From the NCBI GenBank assembly GCA_030704615.1, contig CM060732.1, positions 70,661,053 through 70,725,052 on the forward strand: a stretch of 64,000 nucleotides of DNA, given 5' to 3'. The DNA is from Takakia lepidozioides. Taxonomy: Eukaryota; Streptophyta; Takakiopsida; Takakiales; Takakiaceae. The position numbers and the translations under genes are program-made. Of this stretch, positions 34,150 to 48,700 are shown one piece after another. The stretch's first letter is position 1. Every line of letters starts with the position of its first letter. The notes below the pieces were generated by a model. The model was given only the letters and a program-made list of their open reading frames with translations, had not been told where the DNA came from and made no database searches.

Positions 34150-34480
34150 CGGCTGGAGTCATCTCTCTCAACTAGCTTGACAGGAGCGGCAGGGGGAAGG
34201 GCCGGGGCGTGGAGAGGGATCGACGATGAGGGGGAAGGGGGTCGGCGCACGTGGCGGGAGCCGACGGGCAGGGGACCTTCACCGGTGGTAGAGGAGTGCG
34301 GGTGAGGGTGGCCGGGCAGGGCCGGAGGGGGGCAGACCGGCGGGAGGGGCGAGTGGAGGAGGATGAGGGGAGTGGGGAGCATTTGACGTGGGGGCTCTCC
34401 ACCTCCTATGAGGCTGCCGGAGGGGGAATTCCCTGGCTATACCTCCATTCCCCCACCTGTCAGCTGAGGCGTGCACCATA
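34150..34480. other. GC-rich, strongly purine-skewed patch
   Basis: The plus strand is dominated by GGGG/GAGG runs between AT-rich neighbours. It has Pro-rich frames on the minus strand that look like composition artefacts. It might be a fragment of a transposon or a G-quadruplex-prone stretch. Confidence 0.4.
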
Positions 34481-35849
34481 AAATCAAGCAACACAGATTT
34501 TGGGACCTTTTGTTTGTTATACTTGGCTTTTGAATCTTTTATGAATTTTTTCTTGGTGAACCCTAAAATTATAAGATACAAAACTGTAAAATTATTTTGA
34601 TAGTTTTGATAGTTGTCAAAATGAAGCTATTAAGATACAATTTTCCAAGGAGCTCTAACTCATGTTATAAGTTCATAAATCTAAAAGGTATAAAGATTTG
34701 AATTTATGATTTGCTCGGAGAAAAAAGGTCCTAGACACCAAGATGCTAAGTAGTACTAGTGGTGATTTGAATCACTGATATTGCACCCGCGGGGCAGGTC
34801 AGCCTGTGTGAATCCAACACACATTTTCTACTCATGCATTTAATTATTCAGTGACTGATTGGTGATTTAAAACACCACATTGATGGACTGCTCTTCAATC
34901 CCGGTTCCATGTAAGACCAAGCCCCAGGAGTGCCTTTATATGGTTGTTTCAGACCTTGGTGATTCACTCTGGTGACAAAAGACAGGTTTTGTTGTGCCAG
35001 CAGTTGGCCAGAAAAATGAAGCTCCCCATCAAGCACTCAACTGCAAACCCTTGCGGTGGGACTACAAGTTGCACGTGTTATGGTGCATTATAATTCAAAA
35101 GCGAGGGCCAATATCGACAGTCTATTGTTCATGAAGAAATCAACAATCATTGCCATGCAAGCCATTTGGACTGGCATCTCTCTCTACACTATAATTAGCA
35201 CAAGGAAACTTGAGAAAAATCAAGAGACCAAGAAGAGTCTACCTCCCGGTTTTATTATCGGTTTTGCAGAATATTTTGAAATTGATGCATATGAATATAG
35301 ATAATTGGACTTTTGATCTTAGAGCTGTTGGTTCTCCAGTTCCCATGAGCATATGGTTTTTGATAACCCTCTTTCATTTCTCATCTACTCTCAAGCTTAT
35401 TCACCATGTCACTTCAACGAAACTCGTACCAAAATGCAGATAACACAAAACCAAACGGCACAATTCAATATGGAGCACCTTTTAAAGAGCATCTCACTGA
35501 GCCTCCTAACTTATTAGGAGTGCACGCTGACTCACACAATGTGGTTCTATGTAACTCTACACCCTCTTCCATTTAATGCAAGAAATAAAAAAGTGTGGCA
35601 AAGAACATGTTGCAAAGTACACCTGACCTCTGTTGGTGGTTTTGTAGCCCTGTGAATTCCCCGGAAATGTTGGCTATGAGGGTCTTCGTCTCCATGAAAT
35701 ATCAACCTCCTTGGAGAGAAAGGGAGAGAGTATATTTTACACCCAGGGGGTAAAGGGGAGACATAACAAAATTTGAACAACAAGAATCTCATCCAAGGAA
35801 ACTAGAAGTTGCACAATGACAATCTTTCTCAGGCAGATAAGTTGTCAAA

Positions 35850-36540
35850 GAGAAAAGGAACTCATAAGCTGTTTGCCATAGCAATCTGGCCTACTGGGGC
35901 AGAACAATATCCTCTAGTAAGCCCTTCACACAAGTATTAATCTGCTGTGTGAGCAGCCCAACAGGGTCAGGGCTATAGGCTCAGCCTCAAGATTTTGAGT
36001 TGGAGAACAGAGGTGCCCAGACAATGTTCTTGATCGTCGAAGATTTCTAATGAGATTGATCGTTCTCTAATGAGAATATCCCAGACAATGTATCAGAAAA
36101 TGGATTTGTCAACAAGTTGCCCGCACGTTGGGCAATTAGAATCTCCTCCTCTCTGTCTGCATCTGTTTTTTGTTCAAAGGTAGGCTTCCCGCCCCGAGTT
36201 TATATTTAAGTCTAGTTCCCAGGGTAGGTAGGGCCCTTGACATCATCCTTACGGTCCTAGCCCATGTCGTAGACAGGAAAATAGTTCAGGGAAGTTTATA
36301 CACCTAAATTCATTTTCATTGGACAATCTTCGGGCATCCGACATGGCTTTGGACACAACCCTCTCCAGGTCAGCTTCATCCAATAGGGTCAATTCTTCTG
36401 GACCGATACAAGATACCCTCTAGAAATCCCTTCACAATTGCTGTGTGTGATCTGCCCAATCAGTAGACCCCAAAAGGGCCTGGGCTTTTGGCTCAGCCTC
36501 AAGATTTTCAAAGTTGGTAAGCAGAGAGAGAGGGAGAGAG
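35850..36540 (-). mobile_element. LINE-B 3' fragments
   Basis: Two overlapping minus-strand pieces of the LINE-B C-terminal region, about 35,850-36,420 and 36,425-36,520, end in a (GA)n tract at 36,522-36,555. They lie in or just beyond the likely 3' UTR of the glucosidase gene. Confidence 0.75.
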
Positions 36541-36555
36541 AGAGAGAGAGAGAGA
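36522..36555. repeat. (GA)n microsatellite
   Basis: An interrupted GA run lies about 180 bp beyond the glucosidase stop codon. Confidence 0.9.
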
Positions 36556-36735
36556 ATTGTACATGGTAAGACCATGCTTTTCAAGAAGGAGACACGAGAG
36601 ATTTGGTTAAACTTATTCAGGAGCCCATCATCTGCTGGTTGATACTCCATAAGCGAAACCATTGCAAAACGCACAGAGAGAAGTAAAAGACACTGTCGTC
36701 AAAAATGCTGCCTGTATCAGCCTGCCAGACTGCAG

Positions 36736-39700
36736 TTAGTACGATTCCCCCATAATCAGAAGGATGAGAGATGTCCATCCAGTGAAGGGGTGAGACCCCT
36801 TGCCTATGCCATTCTTTGCATTGTCATAGTGCTCCCACAGGTACCCACTCTCATGGTAGCGTTCCACCACATTTCTGCCCCAAAACCCCACAAAATGTAA
36901 GATTATGTGGATACTGTAACTTGCAAAGCAATGTGCATCTCCACCATCAGCAGTATAGGAACTATAGGAATCCAAATGATTTGTCCAGCAGCTGAAGACA
37001 TCCGGGATGGATACAGCATGATACCTGATTAAGTTCTCTCGAAGTCGCATATACAAATCTTTACATCTGCTGCTGTAATAACCTGGCTCTGCTTGACATG
37101 AATATTCTATATTAGACATCCACTGGGACGACCAGTATATTGCAAAGATTTCTTCTACTAATACCCTATTTTTGCATCCTACAACAACCCTGCAACCAGA
37201 TTCTGAGTGTTTGTTGTGAGTGTTGGCTCTGACATTTGTGTCAGTAGCCAGTCAACCTCAGCCAGAGATGGATATGACATGGACATTGAAGGTCAGTCTG
37301 GAACACTCATCCTTCAGGAGTCAAACTCAGCCAGAAATTGGCATAGCACTTCGGCAAAAGTGTGCCCTTGTTGCAAACTTGATGTTTCATAGTGAAATTT
37401 AGCTTTGAGTGAAATTTTGGGGGTTCCTTACAAGAACCCACCTTCAGAATATTGACTGAGAGCAGAAAGAACAAGGTAGTTGATGTTCATCCAGACAGGT
37501 CCTCTCCAGTACGGTGCATCATGCTCTGTGTTGCGCTTCATATACAGAGAGCTGCATTCACACATCCACACTAAGACATGGGAACAGAGGTATCCTTGAC
37601 TGCAGGGCAGAAATCTATTTCACAGGAACACATATTGCATCGTGGAAGATCCTATGTTATTTCTGTCTTTTCCATTGTGCTCTGAAAAGGTTAAAAAAAA
37701 AAGGTGCACTTCTGCTGAACCAAGCATGAATTATGTTGACTCTTCACCCCGAAAGGGGCTGCTTCATCTATTTGAAAGATGGACACCTTCTAATGGCTGT
37801 AATCACCCTAACCTTTTCCCCCAGACTCAAAAGCCCCAGGTACCCATACATTAGGTGACTGTTTGACCTAGTGACCCCCTTTAATGGGTGACACCCAACG
37901 ATCACTTGTAAGGTGGTAACCACTGGGCCATATGTTGGATGCTGAGAATGTAGAACTTTAAACTAGTGCAACTCGTCACCCTGTAGGAATACTTGGCAGG
38001 GGACACTCTCTACTGGAACAACTTAGTTACTCAACCCTCCCCCTGGGGACCCTAGGCACCAACAACATTAGGTGGCCAAACCCCCCTTTTGTTAGTTGGG
38101 TTGGGTTATATTGTGCACATCTACCCATGTGAATGTCACAGATCAAAAGATGACATGAGTTTTGAGAAGGTGACCTGCTCGTAGCAAGAGAGCGCAGTCC
38201 ATAGTCCGTCCACAAATACAGTTCATTGTCAAGAAGAACTAACTGGTTTCCAAAATATGGTGAGTCCTGGAACAGATACACACATGCACTTCCATCACAA
38301 ACCTCAGGCAAGTAAGGTATTATTATTGAGATATTTGAGATGGTGCCATCAGCCAAGCCTAAATTTGAGCAAGGAGTTTTAAAGGACACATCGTCCATCC
38401 TGAGATTCACCCCAAAAACTACACATGAAGCTCTAGATTTGGCATAAGTGACCAGGTTCCAGGAATCACCCTGGGGAGTACCGACAGTATTTAAAGAACT
38501 ATCACGTGAATTTTCATAATTAGCAGGCTAGATGTTGAAACACAAGGGCAAACCCTAGCCCAGGTGCCGAGCATGCCAGACAGAGCATGCAACTTCCCAC
38601 TTTGAGTGGAGGGTTTGCCCCCAAGCAGTAGGGATCCATTGTTACTATTCAGAGATCATCACTCCAAAGGAGCTGCAGGGAATGGCCCGCGTAGACAATC
38701 TACAGAGGGACAGGCCCCGTAGTACATTGGATTACGTTGGAGAGATAAATGCAAGAGAATGTACTCGTAAGACATTGTTGCCGTAGAGATAAACGCAAGA
38801 GACATAGAGAGAAATGAAATGAAATGGTGCTTTATAACGTTTGCGGAAAGCTCATAGAGCTTATGGGACAAAATGGAAAGAAAAACATGAGAGAAAACAG
38901 GAAACCAGAGAGATAAGAACTACTGTTCTAGTGATTGTCTAAGGGTGAATGCCTCGTGCAGGTAGGCTGCCAAGCATTTCTGATCTTCATAGTGAAAGAC
39001 CTCAGTGAGAGATTGGGTTCCACGGAATAGACAATGGAATCTCCCACGGATCTCATAGTGTAGGGGGCAATAGAAGAAGTGTTCGTCAGTTTCAATTTCC
39101 TGGTTGCGCCCTGTGCAAGCTGGACAGAGGCGGTCCTCCCACTGCAGGTTTTCCCATCTGCCAGTCTCTATCCGTAGGTTGTGGGAGCCCACCCTGAACC
39201 GCCCCAAAGCCCTCAGGAGAGAAGGAGATAAAGAGGCCGAAAGGTAATTGGGCCACAAGATTCTATCATTTCGGAGAACCAGGAATGTTTCTCGATAGAA
39301 ATGGAGCTTTGTCGTGAGGTTGGGTAACTTCCAAGTTCTCCTGACATGTAGCTCCATGAGCTCGTTTTTGATGAGTTGGTTGCGGTCGTGCTTGGATGTG
39401 ATGATCACCCCTTCTGGGTTCACTGGCAAAAGTGAAGCAGTAGAGAGTCCATGGCGTTCAGAAAAGGTATCCACACGAGCATACCAGGATTGTTTGAAGC
39501 CTGCATTTTTTAGTCTCATAGATGTTGTAAGGGCCCTGGCCACAAGCCCCTTGGGGGGAGGGGCTTGTAACCTATGCAGGAAAATTGTAAGCCGGAAGAG
39601 GGCCTCAGTTTGAAGTGGCACACAGGCGAATTCTGCATTCAGTATGTGAGATGGAGTTGTGCCTCTGGCGCCAAGCATTGAGAGAGAGAGTTATCCGTGT

Positions 39701-42700
39701 GGAGGGTCTACTAGTCGTACTTGACCAAGTGTGACAAACAAGTGCCTTCATTGCTTGAAGTGCATAGCCTTATGGTGTTGTCTTTCCGCTGAATAACAAG
39801 GAATAAAGTTTTACAACGCCTCTGTCTCCCTTTGATTTCCAAACACCAAGAAAATATGAAAAAGCTTCACTAACTCATGGGGATGTTAACACCGACTGAC
39901 TGGAACACCTTTATGCAGACGGGTAGTTTGCTAGTGTACGTTTTCATCATATGCCAATTAGAACTAGTGGCCTTGAGATCAGGGATTTAGAGTGTCACAC
40001 TATTTTCATCCAACCTTCTGAATAGAATACACAGTGTCTTCTCTACCCAGCTACCCTATCCTGAAGAGAGGGGTTGGTGGCCTCATTGCCAAAAGAAACC
40101 ATTAAGACATGTCAGGGACCTAGATAGCTTTTGGATCGTCAACTCAACCCAGAGGTTAGCATTAGATACTGCCCGCGGACATGTGGCTTCGAGTAACCTG
40201 CATAAAATCCACACTCCATAAAAAGGAATGGCGACCAAACTTGAAGCTTTAGTCACTTTCTGGATGGTGTCATGGTGCTCACCATGGTTCCCTACATGGA
40301 TTCAAGAGTATGCTGGTGGAAACCACAAAGTTCTCACATTTGTACCTCCACCTTATCTCCAGAAGGAGGGAACATTGGTCTCCCATCCCGATCTTTCCAG
40401 CAGAAATGAGCACCACAGTGTAACAGTCTCAGAGGTTTGAATACACAAACTAGCCCTGGAAGAGGTTGATCCAGAAGACATGATTACGCGTGCAGGGATT
40501 GATCAATGTGTGAATGAAGGATATGGCATGCCAATCCTCAAAGGTCTACACGAGACGATCAAAGCCTACACGCAATGACACAGACCTACCAACGCAGAAT
40601 TGCAAGATGTCTAGGAGCATTCAAAGACCACCTAGACGTCAGAAAATTCGTATTCATAAAGCTGGCGCTGGGCACCTTTAACTTCTGTGGCTTAATAACC
40701 AAAGGAAACAATTTGAAGTGGGACAAGCTCTTCAAGCAAACGGCATTCACATTTGCTGGGCAGGAGACATGGGAAACTCCAGATAAACTAGTTGGGGATG
40801 TCATTGGCTATAAATGGTTCGGCAAGATGTGTGCCCTCAAGGCGGCCTCAAAGCATGGTCAGAAAGGTGTGGGATTCTTTGTCCGTGGTTTCTTGTTGAT
40901 AATTGTAAAAATATCAGCAAGGAACTTTGGTACCAACACAGTATCTGGCTGAGACTGAAATTGAAGTGATTTCCTTTTGTTGGAGACAGGGAGTCATTGT
41001 CAACCTGTACAAGAAACGCGACTGAGATGAGCCTGGGAACTATCGCAATATGGCACTTCTTAGCGCAATTGGCAAGATATTTTGTAGGATAATAAGCTCC
41101 CGTCTCGAGGTTGATCTGGAGTCTAGAGGTGGTTTTCATGAAGGCCAGGCTGGCTTTTGGAGACAGGCTGCACTGACCATATCTACACTCTAAGCCGGAT
41201 TGTCCGGGGAAGGAAAAGACAAGGAAACTCCCCTTTTGCCTTCTTCTTGGATGTCAAGAAGGCTTATGGCGGCTCTGGCTTTGGTCTTCTGGGGTCAGGG
41301 GTAAGATGTGGAGGATGGTCGCACAACCTGTATGCGAACACCAAAAGCTGTGTTACAGTCAATGGACTGAAGTCTAACTTCTTTGATATTGATCAAGGTG
41401 TAGCACAAGGTTGTACCCTCTCCCCACTGCTCTTCAATGTTTTCATTAATGAGCTTCTGGAAGATATGGAAAGCGAGGGGTTTGGGCTAAAGGTGGGTAA
41501 TGCGACCAAACCAGCTCTTATGTTTGTGAATGACTTTGCAGGCCTAGGGCATACACCACCCAATCTCTAGGAAATTGATTGTGCAAAGAGGTTCTTTGAC
41601 CTGTCGAGGCTAGAAGCTAATGTTAAAAAATGCGACGTGGTGACGATCAATGACCATGGGGCGGGAGGAGGGGATCTCAAATGGAAATGGGGTGACAATG
41701 AGATTCCTTCCTACACATATCTTGGTGTTGAGTTTTCCTCCAACTGTAACTGGGATGCGCATATTTTCAATCAGCTAAACGCAAAGCTTTCGGTCTCACT
41801 AAATTTTTCCACTGCAAAGGGATTAATACTGAAATTAAAAGGACTGCTTTGCAACGTTATTAGGCCGCCTTGGAGTACCCATCTCCTGTGTGGGTCGACA
41901 ATTCCAACCATGCTAAATAACTAGAATCCATTCAGCTCGCGGTGCTCAAAGAAAGGATGTTGGCTAGTTCTAGAACAGCTAACGTGGCTGTTCAGGGTGA
42001 GTTTGGCATACCTCCCTTAAGCTCTGAATGTAATGAATTCAACGTCAGATGGTGGGGTCAGTTGAATCGCATGCCCAATACCAGATACCCTAAGATAATC
42101 GACGCTATTTCTTGGAAGCAAGACGGTCCTGGTAAACAGGCTAGTCTTGGCGAAGGAGGGGAGAGGAGATTTTCATGGGCGGAAGGCTAAGGCAAACAAT
42201 GTCTTATGAGTGCATTCTCTCTCATAGAAGGCACTCTCTCTTTCTTGTTTCATGCCTTCTCCTGTCCCATAAACTCTTTGAACTTTCTAAGGACGTTGTA
42301 AAGTATCATTTCATTCAGGTTAGATGGTGGGGTCAGCTGATATACCAAATACCTTAAGATGATCCACTCTATTTCTTGGAAGAAAGACCATCCTGTTAAA
42401 CAGGTCAAGTCCTGGCAGACAAGGGCAGAAGAGATTTCAAGGAAACGGGCAGGAAGAACTGACCATGGTAGATGAAGCTGAGTTGGAGGCTGAAGTGTCT
42501 AAGGCCAAGTCGGAAGCACAAAGAATGTCCTAGCAAAATGAGGTTAGGCATTAAACTTCCCTGAACTTGTCGGTCTGACAAGGGCGAGGACCTTAGGGAT
42601 GGCCTGAAGGGCCTACCTACCCTCGGTAATCAACTGAAATTTAAACTCGGGGCGGGAAGACTACCTTTGACAATAAATAGATACAAAGAGGAAAGGGTGA

Positions 42701-45700
42701 TTGTCCACGCCCGATGTGCAGGCGGCCTCAAGACAATATCCATTTTCATGTTCACCAACTTTCAAAAGTGGCTGAGCCTAAAGCCCAGGCCAACTGCTGG
42801 GCAGATCCCACACAGCAGATTGATACTTGTCTGAAAGGCTATCTAGAGAAAATCTGGAAAGCCCAAACAAATTGTTTATATCAAGGTAAGTCCCAGTTCT
42901 GGAGTGAGCCCATCACAAAGGTAGTGTCCATTCCCTCTTGTTCCGCGGGATCGCCACAGCGCTACGGCAAACATCTTACGAGTACATACTCGCTACCTAG
43001 CTATTCCTATGGTTGGGACTTGCACCAACTAAGTACATTGACAACAAGCTTTGAGGGGTTTAAGCTTGCAATTCCGTGCTGTGTTTCTTTGACGCAATAG
43101 GACCAGGTGAGGCCTCTTTCATTTTTTTTGGCTGGGGATCTGCTGCTAGGGCAAGAGCTTATGGGGTAAAGACTGAGTGCTTGCTGTATTGGACATGTGC
43201 TTGATACATATACACACACGTATCCTTGGCGTAACAACTTGCTGCTGTATGAGCTCAACAATGCTTGTTACTTGGTAACAAGTATAACCTACATCTTTGA
43301 AGAAGCAGAAGACCAGCACCTGCCCAAAGTAGCCTAACAGCATGTCTCCTTTACACAAGGCTACGAGTTCTGTTAAAAAATAGTGCAACCCACTGTGCTC
43401 TATTATTGTGACTCTGTGTGGATATCTGGAAAGCCCGAAATTGCTGCTCGAGTGACAGCAGCTGCATAGTCCATATGCAATGGTCCTGCAAGTGCGGCTC
43501 CATACCAAGGCAAGTCACAATACCAGAGTGAGCCCCTCACAAAGGTAGTTTCTGGTCCCTTTTGTTCTGCCCAAACTGGGCGCGGGGTGCATGCCCACAA
43601 GGCTACGGCCAACAACGTCTTATAAGTACATTCTAATATTGGGACTCTCTGTGAAAATTTTGAACTCCCCCAAACAAGGGTACAAGATGCTGACAGAGCA
43701 TTTTCGCAAAATGAATGAATGTTATATAGCAAGACTCGAAGAATGGCTTACCGCAGGAAGAATGTGGAATAGCAGGGGAAAGAGACTGTTATAGCCAAAG
43801 TGTGGGACCAATCTCAATTCTGGAGGTTGCATGACTAATCTTCGCACCTCAGACTGTACATACCCTGTCCGAGGATCCCCTGTCTTCTTCCGGTATAGCT
43901 TTACCTGTTGCATAGAAAAAATTGACCTCTCCACATTAGCACCATCCTAAGCATGCACTATTATGCTAATTATTGTATGTTTGATGTCACCCATTATAGC
44001 CAACCCCCCTATATGGGGGGGTTTCCCTAGGTAGATCATCTAGTCTCTTGGTATCAGAGGGAGTTGAAATCCTTGGGTTGGGCAACCACTTCACCCTGGT
44101 TACGGGCATTAGAAGATGTCCACCTTGGAAAGGAAAGCCATAGCCCCACCAGGTAAAGAGACACCATATTGTAAGTATGTTAAATTACCCATATTCAGCA
44201 TAGTGTCCGCCTCCCTCTTTATGAAATTTCCAACTCCTGAGAATGGAGAGGAGAATGCACATACCCTGAACCTCCTTTGATGGAACTATAGGCTGATATG
44301 CATACAAGAAGCCAAAGACCCAGGTTCTTATCGAGCATTAAATTGGTGAACAACATGGAATGGGAGAGGTAACTTACCCCCTCGGTGTGGTTCCCATAGT
44401 CAAGGTAACGGCCAAACCTCTCTTCATAATGCAGCTACATCATACAGGCACCCAGACAGGCTCCAGATCTCAAAAGACTCGCACAATTCAGAAGCATCCT
44501 TCTCTCTTCTACAACAAGGTCAGATTCTAAATTTCTCTAACAAAAATAAAGGTGTCTGTTTGCATGAATATTACAGAATAGAGGCAGAAACTGGCAAAAC
44601 TACATTTGAGGGAGAGCTGAGGTACAGGGGGCATACAGGAAGATGTTAGAACCAGAACAAGCCTACTTTAACAGATGCCAATCGAGTCAACGGCTTTTCT
44701 GAAATACATGGAGCATGACTTGAAGTTTACAAATGTGATTCACTTCTAGTCTTACCGAATTGAGCAGGTTGAGGTCAGTCAGCTGTGCTGCAGTTTCGTC
44801 ATATTTCTGCAAAAGAGTTTAAAAGTATGTGGTTAACCAATAAGGGCACATTCAAAACACCTCCCAGCAGATCATGAGTGTACTTTGTATGTGTCATTGT
44901 TCAACATTCTCTACAAACTCACTATCCCTTGGGCTCTCTTCTACTTTCTCCTCCTGAACTCCCTATCCCCTCATTGTCTGCTCCATTAGAACCACACGCA
45001 GGCTAATGTTGCTTGATTTCTGACCCCAATTTCCTTTACCTTATGTGGAGCTTTGACTATACGGGCGATCTGAGCCATTGATTGGGCTGCAAGAGCCATC
45101 CAGCAGCGTAGATCTACATGACGCTCATGATCACCTGGATGCGAAGCCCTCGGATAGTCATCCAAGCCTGACATCAATGTCTGCAGATGAAGTATCCAAT
45201 GTAATACAGAGTCAGCTTCCATATCCAGCAGGTTGCAACCGAGTTGTATTGTCACTTAACATATAAGAGCAACCGGCAACTTGATCTCATTAAGCACTTT
45301 GAAGAAATTCCAAACCATGGAGGTGGATGGTACAGGCCATAGCTTAGTATACAAAAGAGGTCAGAGAGCTCCTTGGTATATGTAACTAGTAACTGCGAGC
45401 ATGTGCCAAAACCAACACAGATAATAGCGGCCTTAGCCTAAGAGAAAAGAAAGATTCAAACACCCCATTGGAATTCAAAGACCCCACAGGACAAGAACAC
45501 GTGACAAACCTACATACACTCCCTTTACAGACCAATTGGTCATTGCGATTTTTCAAGAGTTGAGAAATTTTGTAGAGAAACTTTGTATTGTAAAGAATTT
45601 TGGGTCACGTGAATATCTTCTGGCAAGATTCTGAAAAAATGCCATGTGATGATTGTATGTGTGTGACTCTTAAGGTCTGGGCACTGTTAAGAGCAAAGAC

Positions 45701-48700
45701 CTAACCCTTAGGCATTTTTGGGTTCAAACCTTTGGATTAAGTTCACGCTCAGATGCAGGCTCCCGTCCATGCCAATAGTAGCTGCTAGGCACCTTTCCTG
45801 TTCAAAGTTTCCTGTGTCAGAAGGATACCACATAAAGCTCCCAGAATCACTTTCTAATAGACAGTAGCAATTACAATCAGGACACAAGAAACAGTGACCA
45901 GAAGGAGAGTGGGTTACCAATCTGAGTAGTGTTAAACCAGTGAAACCAGGCTTCAAGCCGGGGGAATACTCTCTCCAGAAAGGCCCAGTCGTCTGGATTT
46001 GGATTTGGCTGCCCTACCAAACGATCATGTTCATAGGATGTGGCAAGTTCTGCACCCATCCTTCCTATCAATAATGGTACAGTTTTCAATAAAGACACGC
46101 AAAACAAGATATCTGTACTCACTGTAATGCTTGGCACTCACAGATGCTGAAGCCTTGCAGTCTTGGACACCACCAGATGAAACTCCACCACAAGAGGAAT
46201 GTCAAAATTGTGTTGGGAACACTCAACTGAATATAAATGTACTCATAAGACATTGTTTGCCATAGCCTTGTGGCACATGACTGAATATAATCGGTTGCTA
46301 AGCTCTGATAGTTTCCTACTACAATCTAGTGGTAGTAATTGAGCATGGCCATAAGGACCACTTGGAAATGAGGGATATGAAGAAAGAGCAAGGGGGAAGA
46401 GGGACATGGAATTACTGCGTAGAACCAGAAAAAGAGCAGGAGGGTTGGCATTGCTGGTATGCTGTAGTACAAACTCATCAGGGACTTTGCTGCACCCATC
46501 CAATGACCCTTTCAATCACACAGCATTCTTTGGACACCCACAAGTACACATAATGCAAAGGTGGCTCTAACTTTGGTAAGATACAGTAGTTTGCTGCTTA
46601 TTGATCACACCTGCTTACGTCAAGACCAAACTCACGGTAATAGCATTCAAAGAACACACAGCTCTTGTGACCAATTCGAGATGCAGCAGTCAATAGAACC
46701 AGCTATGCTGACAAACAACCAGGTGGCTTGCACTGGTCTCTTAAATCTGCCGACTGACATCAGATCAGGTAGAAGGGAGAGCCACCCGGCGAAAATACCT
46801 GCGGGCCTCCTCTCCAAGAATCTGCTCGCGAGGAATCCAGCCATCGATGTTCATAAGGTCTAGCCAGTGGGCAACAATCTCTTTGCTCATATTCCGATCC
46901 CATTGACTGCATGTGTCAGACCAATAAGCATTAAGTTGCTACCTAGCCAGACCAAACTCCTTATATTAGCTCCCTCTCCTGCTGACCCTTACTATGTGAT
47001 CGTTCTCACAGAATATTCCTAAGGACTATTACACACACAATTCCATTGCTGGTGAAGCTACAGGGGAATTTTTATTCACTTCAATTAGTACTGTAGGATA
47101 AGTTATTGTTGCCCTGTTCCTCATGCACCTGATCAAAAGCTGATGAAATCCCTCGTCCCAAAGAAAGCCACGTGGGAAGAAAGAGCGGCTAGGAACTGCT
47201 GTGTACAATGGAGCCTGCCAATAGTCCCAGTAGTCTCCACTTCTTGAATTTGGTCCCTGCCAATATAAGCATGCAATGGACGCTTTTATAACTTAGCACA
47301 AAGGATATGAATAGTACTCTGAGACTTATTCACCTCTCCCTTCAGCCCTGTCAGGCTGCAGATTCCCCTACATCCATAAGTATTCTGACATAGAAGGGGA
47401 AAATTCGAGTCCTAAGCCACAATTAAGTCAGGCCAAACTCCCGCAGACCAAAACCACACCCAATCTACCATGCCAAAGGGAAAAGAGATACTTACTTGAA
47501 GATTTCGGGGGACAGCTATACGAGACTGGCCATAGAAGTACCCAATACCACCAAGCAAATTACTGAGTGCCACCCGGCCAACTTCAAACTCCCTTTCACC
47601 CTGCACCTGCGAGGTTCACACTGAAAAACTTAGGTTACTTTATAACAGGACAAAGATTACCATTTCCATCAAGAGAAAAATATGTACTCATTTGACTGCT
47701 CCTTGTGAACTGCCAAGTGCCCTTCGGAATGCCCATCCCGGAGAAGGGGATTCGACCGGGTATTGCCATGGTACTGATGCATTAAGGACAACAATTTACT
47801 TTTGGGGTTCATAGACATCCTGTTTGAAAGCATCAGTTCACTTCAGAAATGCTAATATGCTCCTCCGCCTGTCACAGATAGGTAGATCGAGTAGATTGAA
47901 AAGAACAGATTCCCTGAACGCACTGGAGGAACATGACATTACCCTGTTCTTCAAATTGAATGTGGACTGAAAGCGCTTCTCAAACTTCTCTTCCTGCTCA
48001 GTCATTCTTTTCGTGAGTGCATAGCCTGCAAACAAGGTAGGTCATATTCTCACCATAGATACAAAGGAGCGACATACCACCAAGGGGACTTCGGGTAATT
48101 CAGTTCCACAAGCTACGAAGGAGAGTTGTTTGATCAACCTCATGCTCAGAGAGCCTGCATACACACACTTCTGGAAATAAGGTTTTCAGACTAGCACATA
48201 TCCGCAGTGTACGTACAGCATGGAAGCTCTCATTTACGACTATAGACTAGGTATCGGCTGGGAGCACGGTGAATACAGCCTGTAGTGGCCCTGAGCCGCG
48301 GGGGCGGCGAGGCCTGCTACAGGCCGTATTCACCGTGCTCCAGCCCGATACCCAACATCACCGTCAAATGGAAGAGCGACACATTGTCCTGCTATGGGTT
48401 CGAGCACCACTGCTCTCAACGAATGAGAGTGTGACACATCAGCAGAAGCTCTACATTTGCTGGTTATGAAGACTTGAATGCAGTGGGAGAATACCAGAAA
48501 GGTTTTCAACGCGCTTCTTCACATGACTATTTGTGGCCTGTGTGCCTGATACAAACACACAATCAAGCTCCATGGGTGCCTCCCCTGTTATCTGTTCACA
48601 AGAGATTGGTGAAGTGCTAAGATTGAGAGACCACCCACAAGGACGTCTTAGGACCACCTCCATTGATATTTTATCGCAAGCTACCAATGACCCACAGGTG

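Noticed and set aside
34143-34581. Pro-rich frames in the GC-rich patch
   Set aside because: Several frames on both strands are open because of composition; no domain or splice support.
38027-38410. 127-aa minus-strand frame
   Set aside because: It is a chance run through a LINE-B 5' fragment and glucosidase exon 19 (38266-38175); only the exon part is real coding.
44040-44070. CTTGGTATCAGAGGGAG as a copia primer-binding site
   Set aside because: It is inside a SINE-related fragment, with no LTR end before it and no gag/pol after it.
45793-45853. Alternative exon 14 of the glucosidase gene after CTATTAG
   Set aside because: It reads plausibly but cannot keep phase into exon 15. The exon at 45797-45730 matches the family's YYWHGR and NP-K end and keeps phase.
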